A stretch of DNA of 64,000 nucleotides. Origin: Procambarus clarkii. Lineage: Eukaryota; Arthropoda; Malacostraca; Decapoda; Cambaridae. Below the pieces are notes generated by a model that saw only the letters and a program-made list of their open reading frames with translations, was not told the DNA's origin and did not search any database. Of this stretch, positions 55,560-64,000 are shown piece by piece (the first letter of the stretch is position 1; each line of letters starts with the position of its first letter). The position numbers and the translations under genes are program-made. The stretch spans positions 13,700,395 to 13,764,394 of the forward strand of contig NC_091230.1 in the NCBI RefSeq assembly GCF_040958095.1. The letters are read 5' to 3'.

Positions 55560-56320
55560 CACACTGCCACGACCACACAAGGGTGGACGACCCCGCTACT
55601 CTTCCCATTACACAACTTGATGGCACTGAACGCACATAGTAGTAACACCCAGAAAATAGTCAGTGATAGTCGAATGAATGTTTTAGCTGCTAAAGAAAAC
55701 AGATTTGAAATTAAGTTCCTATGGATACCATCACATGTTGGCATCTCAAGGCATGACACTGTTGATATGCTTGCTAAGTCAGCCTGCAGAAAACCAGTGG
55801 TAGAAATTGATATGGGTGTTTCATTAGCAGTGACAAAGAGAATACTTAAACAAATATCTAATGAAGATCTCACCGACCTAACAAATTCTCAAAGACCTGA
55901 AAGTTGTAGCATTAAATATTATGATAGATATCGTGAGGAGACATTCACATATGGGACTAATAGAACAAGAACTCGGCAATGTGATGTTATAGTGGCCAGA
56001 ATACGCCTGGGATATAGACGTATCTGGCAGCTTTCTCAAAACCCAAATGTCGAGTACACAATGTGTCAACTTTGTGAAAGAGAAAACATGCACTCTCTTG
56101 AACATTATATTGTAGAATGTCCCATACTGACTGACTTTCGCCCTCCTGGGCTAAGGTATGCTGAACTCTGTAGTTACTATATGAGTACTGGAACACTTGA
56201 TGATATATTGGACATGTACCCAAGATTGACCATGTAATGTATCAATTATACAATGTATGTGATGTAACTAAATAACCTGAGCTTGTAAAAGCATCTTAAT
56301 CACTTTCAGTGGTTAAGTGA
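55560..56320 (+). mobile_element. LINE-E C-terminus: RNase H and zinc-knuckle end
   Basis: The end of a non-LTR retrotransposon that carries RNase H (I/Jockey-type group). The copy is 5'-truncated within RNase H. Its 3' UTR ends with hairpin cttaatcac/gtggttaag (56294-56302 with 56309-56317). Confidence 0.8.
55620..56237 (+). pseudogene. RNase H / C-terminal domain of LINE-E
   Basis: About 205 codons remain open to the stop. They have the RNase H signature 'WIPSHVGISRHDTVDMLAK' and a C-terminal C-x2-C-x9-H-x4-C motif (CQLCERENMHSLEHYIVEC) typical of the group. The frame is open upstream to 55404, but that part does not resemble LINE protein and is probably flank. The front half of RNase H and all of RT are absent. 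Confidence 0.82.
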
Positions 56321-56324
56321 AGAA

Positions 56325-56368
56325 GGAAGAATTGAAACAGGAATTTCCAATTCTGTTTCAATTCTTCC
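56325..56368. other. Perfect 16-bp inverted repeat after the LINE-E 3' end
   Basis: ggaagaattgaaacag (56325-56340) and its exact complement (56353-56368) with a 12-nt loop, immediately downstream of the LINE-E terminal hairpin. Confidence 0.6.
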
Positions 56369-56447
56369 TCCGTGGTCTGACACTGTCACATTTTTCATCA
56401 CGTGTTAATTTTTGTGATTTACACACACACACACATAATGTGTGTGT

Positions 56448-57655
56448 ACTCACCTATTTGTGCTTGCGGGGGTTGAGCTCTGGCTCTTTGGTCCCACCTC
56501 TCAACTGTCAATCAACTGATGTACAGATTCCTGAGCCTACTGGGCTCTTATCATATCTACATTTGAAACTGTGTATGGAGTCAGTCTCCACCACATCACT
56601 GCCTAATGCATTCCATCTGTTAACTACTCTGACACTGAAAAAGTTCTTTCTAACGTCCCTGTGGCTCATTTGGGTACTCAGTCTCCACCTCTGTCCCCTT
56701 GTTCGCGTACCACCAGTGTTAAACAGTTTATCTTTATCTACCCTGTCAATTCATGAGGATTTTGTAGGTAGTGATCATGTCTCCCCTTACTCTTCTATCT
56801 TCTAGTGTCGTGAGGTGCATTTCTCGCAGCCTTTCCTCATAATTCATGCCTCTTAGTTCTGGGACTAGCCTAGTGGCATATCTCTGAACTTTTTCCAGCT
56901 TCGTCTTGTGCTTGACAAGGTACGAGCTCCATGCTGGGGCCGCATACTCCAGGATTGGTCTTACATATGTGGTGTACAAGATTCTGAATGATTCCTTACA
57001 CAGGTTCCTGAAGGCTGTTCTGATGTTAGCCAGCCTCGCATATGCCGCAGATGTTATTCTTTTTATGTGGGCTTCAGGAGACAGGTTTGGTGTGATTTCA
57101 ACTCTTAGATCTTTCTCTCTGTCTGTTTCATGAAGTACTTCATCTCCCATTCTATATCCTGTGTCTGGGAAGGACGGAAGGGAGAGTAATGGCAGAAGAA
57201 GCAAGGAGGAAGCGAAGGAGGAGAGGAGAAAACCAGGGAGCCACAGCTTCCAACTCAACAGCCCGGGAGGGGAGTGGGGAACTCCCAACCAGCACCTTAT
57301 CACCCCCAGAGAGGACAACACTGCCATCGTCCTCCCTCATAGAACCCCCCCCCCCTACACTGAACCTTCCCTGTCCCCATTCAAATGCTCATTCAACCCT
57401 CCTTGTACCCGCTTCCCTCTCACCAATTACCCTCCCTGTCCCCTTTCCCCCTCTCACCCTGTTCCTTTCCCCCTATCACCCCATACCTTCCCAGTCTCCC
57501 CTTCCCCCTCACCCCATACCCTCCTTTGCCCCCCTCCCCACTCACATAATATACTCCCTGTCCCCCCTCCCCCCATCCCCTCCTTTCCTTGGCCCCCCAC
57601 CTATAATTCCTTGTCAATGCATGGCTCCCTTCCTTGTGTAGAGGGGCTATGTCTG
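56448..57655 (-). mobile_element. LINE-A copy with 5' inversion (twin priming)
   Basis: 3' part 56448-57172 on the minus strand (RT C-terminus 'PDTGYRMGDEVLHETDREKD' to the 3' UTR and GT tail). It is joined at about 57173 to a plus-strand segment, 57173-57655, that encodes the ORF1 end and proline-rich linker ('MAEEARRKRRRRGENQGATA' onward). This corresponds to the start of the 3227-5818 polyprotein. The arrangement is that expected from twin-primed reverse transcription. It sits within LINE-D. Confidence 0.8.
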
Positions 57656-58885
57656 CTGACTTAAGCTATCTGGTATCTCCCCCGTGTCCAAGCTCTTCCT
57701 CCACACCATACTGAGTGCCTGTGCTACCGACACTTTGCACTGCTTTATAAATATTGAATTCCACGAGTCTGGCCCCGGGGCTGAGTGCATGGGCTTGTCA
57801 ATTTCCCTTTCAAAATCTGCCACGCTCGTGTTGATATCAGTTATATTTACAGGGGTTTGGATATCACGCATAAAGAAATTGTCCGGATCTTCCACCTTCA
57901 TGTTGTTTATTGGAGTGCTAAACATGTCCTCATACTGCTTTTTTAGGATTTCACTAATTTCTTTGGCATCCTCCGTGTATGAACCTCACCTTGTACGAAT
58001 AGGTCCAATACTGGCAGTGGATTTTGCTTTTGATTTTGCATATGTGAAGAAATATTTTGGTTTTTTTTTATTTCTTGAATTACTTTCTGTTGCCTTTCTT
58101 CAATCTGTTATGAATGCTTCACTCCGTTCGATTTCTTCAATCTCCCTGTTTAAATTATTCCTTCTTTGTATGGAAAGTCGTGTCTGCTTAAGCATTTCAG
58201 TTATTTTTTTCTTCTTTTGTCGTGTCGTCTGCGTTCTCTTTCTGGCTTTCCTCAAAGGAACATGTTTCAGACAGACTTCTTATGCTTCAAAAGTTAGTTT
58301 TTCTATTCCTTGTGTAGGATTTTTATTACTTAGAACATTTTCCCATTGAATGTTTGTAAGTTCCCTCCCAGTCTATCCATTTTTTATTAAAAATTGAATT
58401 CACTGAATAACCCTTCTCGCTTGTTGTTTCTCTTGGGGCCTACTACCGTTATTAATGTTAGTTTGCACTTCAATGAGCTTGAAGCATGAAACAGTAATGT
58501 CTCTGACTAGCACATCATTGTTTGTGAATATCAGGTCCAGCGTGTTTTCGTTCCTAGTTAGTTGTGTAATCTGCTGATTGAGAGAGAACTTGTCACAGAA
58601 TCTCAGTAGTTCTCTGACCTGTGGTTGGTTATTTCCAGGTTGATTTCCCGCTATAATATTATTGTCTACTATTCTCTATTTAAACTGGGTAGACTGAAGT
58701 CTCCAAGAGATATAACATCTGGTACTGGGTTTGCTAGGTTATCAAGAACAGTCTCTATTTTGTGTATCTGCTCAGTTAATTAATTCCTCAACTATTGCAT
58801 CTGGCAGTTTGTATATTAGAATAATAATTAAATATAGATTTTCTACCTTGATTCCAAATACGTCTACCACCTCATTGGTCGAGTT
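57656..58885 (-). mobile_element. LINE-D copy, endonuclease to RT start
   Basis: Minus-strand coding with many breaks: endonuclease end near 58690 ('ISLGDFSLPSL'), the linker region, then an open 92-codon frame 57925-57647 ('VEDPDNFFMRDIQTPVNITD', 'SAPGPDSWNSIFIKQ', 'SLDTGEIPDS'), which is the entry to RT. It is cut at about 57660 by the LINE-A copy. Confidence 0.72.
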
Positions 58886-58910
58886 TAGGAGCTCTGTGCA
58901 TGCCTGTTCT

Positions 58911-59025
58911 TGCAGGCGAGGAGTCACAATGACGTGGATGAAATATGTTGACCAGACCACACACTAGAAGGTGAAGGGACGACGACGTTTCGGTCCGTCC
59001 TGGACCATTCTCAAGTCGATTGTGA
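58911..59025 (-). mobile_element. Hammerhead-like mini-element, copy in LINE-D flank
   Basis: 'gcaggcgaggagtcacaatg' then 'gttgaccagaccacacacta', then on the minus strand GGTCC-aggac-GGACC-GAAAC-GTC (about 59007-58983). The 5' core reads ttgagaa, as in the 12155 copy. Confidence 0.6.
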
Positions 59026-59042
59026 GAATGGTCACAATCAAC

Positions 59043-59048
<6 letters not shown>

Positions 59049-59110
<62 letters not shown>
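59049..59110. repeat. (TA)n microsatellite
   Basis: About 60 bp of pure TA. Confidence 0.95.
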
Positions 59111-59117
<7 letters not shown>

Positions 59118-59372
59118 AAATATGACCGAAAAAGTAAGATTAATAATTCTAACACGAATTTTCTCAATATTTTTTATGTTTCTTTTTACTGTCGATGGTA
59201 ATTGAAAAATCAATTCTCTAAAATTCATTTTTATTTAATAAAAATAAAAATGAATTTTGGAGAATTGATTTTTCAATTACCATCGACAGTAAAAATAAAC
59301 ATAAGAAATATTGAGAGAATTCGTGTTAGAATTATTAATCTTACTTTTTCGGTCATATTTAACAACATATGT
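59111..59372. repeat. Large near-perfect fold-back, arms about 125 bp
   Basis: 59111-59237 ('gttgttaaatatgaccgaaa' onward) is the reverse complement of 59247-59372 apart from a few mismatches, around 'tttaataaaa'. The arm sequence looks like part of a dispersed decapod repeat, here duplicated head-to-head. Confidence 0.85.
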
Positions 59373-60435
59373 TTACAAGAAAGACTGCTACCAAAATATA
59401 CTAATATATATTTCTTCTTTATATATTTCTTATATAAAACTAATAAAACAAAACTAAATTCTTTCAATAAATTATACAGTAACTCAGGATATTTTCAAAT
59501 GTTGTATAAAATCTCTATTGTTTAATAAAACTGAAAAAGAATTTCCTTATATTTAAAAATTGTGTATATAGAATTGAACACGAAAACTTCTACCTAATTA
59601 TTTTCAGTATATTAACACAAAATTAGGAGAATATATGGGGAGGTAAATGTAAGGGCACAAATAAGTGTATTTATGTACTATGCAGACAGCCAGGAATGTA
59701 CTTATTACATTTCTCATGCCCGAAACGCTTTGCATAATAGTGGCTTTAGGCATTGTATGTACTAACTCTATCTATAAATCCATCAATCTTTATAAAATCT
59801 CTTGTATGTACCTTACCTAAATAAACATTTATTTATTTATTAGTATTAAAACGTGCTATCTATTTGGAGGAGTGAGCCGCGAGGGCTTCCCGCCACCCGT
59901 GTTGGGTCGTGTGCAACACCCACCAGGCTTACTCCTCTCTCCTCTCCTCTTATAATACACTTATACTAGAGTCGAAAAAGATTACATTGTGTGTTGCTGT
60001 TTATGAAAGGGAAGGGGGAAGCGGACGTGAGATTTCACGGATAATACAACTAGCCCGGAGGTGGGGAGAGGTGGTGGTGGTGGAGGTCCGTGTGCAGAGG
60101 TGACGTGTGGTGGTGGCGTTAGTGACGTGGTGGTGACGTCAGGCGGCCGGCGCCATCTCTACTGACATCACACCCACTCTACACCCCCAGTGTTGGGGGG
60201 GAGGGGGGCTGGGGCCGCCTCCCACCACCGCTCTATACCTGCACATCCCCCCCCCCCCCACACAAACACACACGTCACACGACGGGACAAGCCTCCAGAA
60301 ATATGGGAGACAACTGCGCCGTCTAACATGCAGCATAGATCAGATCAGCATAGATCTGCCTTCTAAAGAACGTCAGTTCTAAGTTTGTGGGTTTGTTAAA
60401 GGCTGCCTTATACCCTCTACACCAAATGAGGCTCA
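59373..60435. other. No gene recognised
   Basis: AT-rich to about 59850, then GC-richer with GGTGG and CCCC runs (60060-60260). Confidence 0.5.
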
Positions 60436-60543
60436 CACGTGTAGATATGATACACACAGGAACCTGTACACCAGTTGTATGACGGTTGAGAGGCGGGACC
60501 AAAGAGCCAGAGCTCAACCCCCGCAAGTACAACTAGGTGAGTA
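60436..60543 (+). mobile_element. LINE-A 3' UTR fragment
   Basis: 'gtagatatgat' then 'gacggttgagaggcgggacc' to 'aactaggtgagta'. A heavily 5'-truncated copy without a CA tail. Confidence 0.8.
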
Positions 60544-60760
60544 GGCAGCCACCACCTGCTGCTGGTATATAGCGACAATAAGAGCAACCTGTACCCACTA
60601 TCTGTACGTGTCGTACCCAGTAACCATACAAGGGATGTACCGTACACATACACTGTACCCCGCCTGGTGGGTGTACAGTGTACTCTAGGTACACTGACAG
60701 TTTACCTATCACCGTAATTATGTTCAGAGGTAAAGTACACCTAGAGGTTGGCGGGTAAGG

Positions 60761-60818
60761 ATTGATTGATAAAGATTAAGCCACCCAAGAGGTGGTACGG
60801 GCATGAATAGCCCGTAAG
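60761..60818 (-). mobile_element. HT-CAAT mini-copy: last two hairpins plus tail
   Basis: 58 bp on the minus strand beginning 'cttacgggctattcatgccc' and ending in the CAAT tail. Exact 10-bp duplication gcgggtaagg at 60751-60760 and 60819-60828. Confidence 0.87.
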
Positions 60819-61253
60819 CGGGTAAGGTATTGTGGTGGCCTTAATAACCCCTTCGTGATTGATAGGTGGTAACCCCAAGACCAAACCTTAAGGTGGAGTA
60901 GTGACCAGGTGAGTGACAACCTTCTGGGAAGGTGTAGAGCAGGTACACCCCTGCCCCGAGGGGTACCAGTGACTCACCGGGGTACCGAGTATTCTCTCCC
61001 AGGAAGTGTTGATAACGGTCCAGTAAACTGTTGTCACTGGTGTATTATAAACTTGGTGGTGGGAAATGTCACGGTCCCTAACACTCGGGATACTGAGGTA
61101 TACTGGTATACCGGGTACACTTCCCAGTGTATATATAGCCCAAATTGCCTTGTGTATAGCTTCTAAAGCCTCTTAGTCTTATATTGGTGTACACATCAAG
61201 CTGTGTGTGGAGTGTTTGTGTACACGTGTGGAAGTGTGTAGACTTGAGGGTGG

Positions 61254-63180
61254 TGTGGCGCAGCATTATGTGGTGGAGTGTGGCGCAGCATTATGTGGTG
61301 GAGTGTGGCGCAGCATTATGTGGTGGAGTGTGGCGCAGCATTATGTGGTGGAGTGTGGCGCAGCATCCTGTGGTGGAGTGTGGCGCAGCGTTATGTGGTG
61401 GAGTGTGGCGCAGCATTATGTGGTGGAGTGTGGCGCAGCATTATGTGGTGGAGTGTGGCGCAGCATCATGTGGTGGAGTGTGGCGCAGCATTATGTGGAG
61501 TGTGGCGCAGCATTATGTGGTGGAGTGTGGCGCAGCATTATGTGGTGGAGTGTGGCACAGCACCATGTGGTGGAGTGTGGCGCAGCATTATGTGGTGGAG
61601 TGTGGCACAGCACCATGTGGTGGAGTGTGGTACAGCACCATGTGGTGGAGTGTGGCACAGCACCATGTGGTGGAGTGTGGCACAGCACCATGTGGTGGAG
61701 TGTGGCACAGCACCAAGTGGTGGAGTGTGGCACAGCACCATGTGGTGGAGTGTGGCACAGCACCATGTGGTGGAGTGTGGCACAGCACCATGTGGTGGAG
61801 TGTGGCACAGCACCATGTGGTGGAGTGTGGCACAGCACCATGTGGTGGAGTGTGGCACAGCACCATGTGGTGGAGTGTGGCACAGCACCATGTGGTGGAG
61901 TGTGGCACAGCACCATGTGGTGGAGTGTGGCACAGCACCATGTGGTGGAGTGTGGCACAGCACCATGTGGTGGAGTGTGGCACAGCACCATGTGGTGGAG
62001 TGTGGCACAGCACCATGTGGTGGAGTGTGGCACAGCACCATGTGGTGGAGTGTGGCACAGCACCATGTGGTGGAGTGTGGCACAGCACCATGTGGTGGAG
62101 TGTGGCACAGCACCATGTGGTGGAGTGTGGCGCAGCATCATGTGGAGTGTGGCACAGCACCATGTGGTGGAGTGTGGCACAGCACCATGTGGTGGAGTGT
62201 GGCACAGCACCATGTGGTGGAGTGTGGCACAGCACCATGTGGTGGAGTGTGGCACAGCACCATGTGGTGGAGTGTGGCACAACACCATGTGGTGGAGTGT
62301 GGCACAGCACCATGTGGTGGAGTGTGGCGCAGCATTATGTGGTGGAGTGTGGCACAGCACCATGTGGTGGAGTGTGGCACAGCACCATGTGGTGGAGTGT
62401 GGCGCAGCATCATGTGGTGGAGTGTGGCACAGCACCATGTGGTGGAGTGTGGCACAGCACCATGTGGTGGAGTGTGGCACAGCACCATGTGGTGGAGTGT
62501 GGCACAGCACCATGTGGTGGAGTGTGGCGCAGCATTATGTGGTGGAGTGTGGCACAGCATTATGTGGTGGAGTGTGGCGCAGCATTATGTGGTGGAGTGT
62601 GGCGCAGCATTATGTGGTGGAGTGTGGCACAGCACCATGTGGTGGAGTGTGGCGCAGCATTATGTGGTGGAGTGTGGCGCAGCATCATGTGGTGGAGTGT
62701 GGCACAGCACAATGTGGTGGAGTGTGGCACAGCACCATGTGGTGGAGTGTGGCACAGCACCATGTGGTGGAGTGTGGCGCAGCATTATGTGGTGGAGTGT
62801 GGCGCAGCACCATGTGGTGGAGTGTGGCACAGCACCATGTGGTGGAGTGTGGCGCAGCATTATGTGGTGGAGTGTTGCACAGCACCATGTGGTGGAGTGT
62901 GGCGCAGCATTATGTGGTGGAGTGTGGCACAGCATTATGTGGTGGAGTGTGGCGCAGCATTATGTGGTGGAGTGTGGCGCAACGTCATGTGGTGGAGTGT
63001 GGCGCAGCATCATGTGGTGGAGTGTGGCGCAGCATCATGTGGTGGAGTGTGGCGCAGCATCATGTGGTGGAGTGTGGCGCAGCATCATGTGGTGGAGTGT
63101 GGCGCAGCATCATGTGGTGGAGTGTGGCGCAGCATCATGTGGTGGAGAGTGGCGCAGCATCATGTGGTGGAGTGTGGCGC
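61254..63180. repeat. 25-bp minisatellite, about 77 units
   Basis: Unit of 25 bp ('gtggcgcagcattatgtggt' plus ggagt). Two main unit types, gcgcagcattatg and gcacagcaccatg, are arranged in blocks. The left edge is type 1, a uniform type-2 core runs from about 61720 to 62110, the part after that is mixed, and the right edge is gcgcagcatcatg. All three plus frames are open for 650-688 codons because three units make 75 bp without stops. They are not genes. Confidence 0.93.
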
Positions 63181-63352
63181 ACCTCACACTATGGCTCATA
63201 TCAACACTCTCCGCATATACAGCAAGATGATCCGCGCAGGATTTAAATGAGGTAATCCTTTTGCGTTAAGTGGCGGGGTGAGATGTGACGTCACGAGCCC
63301 GTACAAGGGTGTTGGGGGCGGCGTGCACCCGTCTCTCCCTCCGGGGGGGGGG

Positions 63353-63708
63353 GTGTACTCACCTAGTTGTGTCTGCAGGATCGAGCATTGACTCTTGGAT
63401 CCCGCCTATCGAGCCATCGGTTGTTTACAGCAATGACTATGGTCCTATTTCCCTATCACACCTATTAAAATTATGAATAGTATTTGCTTCCACAACCTGT
63501 TCCTTAAGTGCATTCCATTTTCCCACTACTCTCACGCTAAAAGAAAACTTCCTAACATCTCTGTGACTCATCTGAGTTTCCAGCTTCCATCCATGTCCCC
63601 TCGTTCTGTTACTATTCCGTGTGAACATTTCGTCTATGTCCACTCTGTCAATCCCCCTGAGTATTTTATACGTTCCTATCATGTCCCCCCTCTACCTTCT
63701 TCTTTCTA
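63353..63708 (-). mobile_element. LINE-A relative, 5'-truncated
   Basis: Minus-strand RT C-terminus ('MIGTYKILRGIDRVDIDEMF', 'KLETQMSHRDVRKFSFSVRV') with a diverged 3' UTR ending 'ctaggtgagtac'. A distinct subfamily from 2281-6084. Confidence 0.8.
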
Positions 63709-63721
63709 TTGTCTATCAATT

Positions 63722-64000
63722 TCTATTGTCTATCAATTCCCTTGAGAATCTTGAATGTAGTGATCATGTCCCCCCTAACTCTTCTGTCTTCCAGCGAAGT
63801 GAGGTTTAATTCCCGTAGTCTCTCCTCGTAGCTCATACCTCTCAGCTCGGGTACTAGTCTGGTGGCAAACCTTTGAACCTTTTCCAGTTTAGTCTTATCC
63901 TTGACTAGATATGGACTCCATGCTGGGGCTGCATACTCCAGGATTGGTCTGACATATGTGGTATACAAAGTTCTGAACGATTCCTTACACACGTTTCTGA
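63722..64000 (-). mobile_element. LINE-A copy running off the window
   Basis: Minus-strand RT C-terminal coding ('MCKESFRTLYTTYVRPILEY' to 'GDMITTFKILKGID'), open to the right edge. It lacks a 3' end here. A 17-bp direct repeat (ttctattgtctatcaat twice, about 63703-63737) marks the junction with the preceding copy. Confidence 0.82.

Noticed and set aside
55404-55615. N-terminal 70 codons of the 277-codon frame with RNase H
   Set aside because: No similarity to LINE proteins, so probably flank that happens to be in frame.
61184-63250. Frames of 650-688 codons in all three plus frames
   Set aside because: Artefact of a 25-bp minisatellite. All three frames are equally open.
1-64000. LTR retrotransposons or capsid-bearing elements
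   Set aside because: Searched by eye for long direct terminal repeats, protease/integrase-type motifs and capsid-like frames. None was recognised; all RT here is of the non-LTR type.

Overview
The window looks like nuclear DNA from a decapod crustacean, most likely a crayfish or close relative. It carries one clearly supported host gene with GT-AG introns. The rest is packed with non-LTR retrotransposons, tRNA-headed SINEs, small fold-back elements, (CA)n tracts and long minisatellites. Several repeat families (the elements ending in 'ctaggtgagtac' plus (CA)n, and the 'aactgcagaaggcctattgg' family) are ones I associate with decapod genomes. That is recall, not a search. A 500-bp run of N at 24644-25143 is an assembly gap.

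The host gene is a zinc transporter of the ZnT1/SLC30A1 type on the minus strand. Seven coding exons lie between 30452 and 38077 and join in frame to 551 codons. Both HxxxD zinc-site motifs, the His-rich loop and the cytoplasmic domain are present. Intron 1 contains a GC-rich 1.7-kb retroposon (36191-37872) with ORF1-like reading frames but no reverse transcriptase, a CAA-repeat tail and an exact 13-bp target-site duplication.

Layout: 1-7060 holds a MITE, a SINE and a nest of LINE-A copies, including a nearly complete but frameshifted endonuclease/reverse transcriptase at 2281-6084. 8246-20657 is mostly minisatellites (units of 24, 25, about 27, 30 and 23 bp) with two more LINE-A copies. 22317-24300 has SINEs. 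25940-30030 is a 21/23-bp satellite interrupted by a LINE. 30452-38084 is the zinc transporter. 38600-50945 is a dense nest of LINE-B, C, D and F with SINEs inserted into them. 51222-54128 has 20-bp and 37-bp arrays. 54500-59400 has more LINEs, a hammerhead-like mini-element and a large fold-back. 61254-63180 is a 25-bp array, and the window ends inside LINE-A copies.

The most unusual material is a set of small structured retroposons. One family (about 165 bp) reads as a chain of six consecutive hairpins ending in a CAAT-repeat tail. Its shortest copies consist of just the last two hairpins plus tail, with their own 10-bp target duplications. A second family ends in an equivalent two-hairpin module with an AAC tail. 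A 104-bp element with an exact 12-bp target duplication carries a hammerhead-ribozyme-like motif. One SINE body occurs with several tRNA-like heads and with the 3' ends of two different LINE families. LINE and SINE family names used here are local labels. I saw no LTR or capsid-bearing element, no rRNA gene and no convincing functional tRNA gene.
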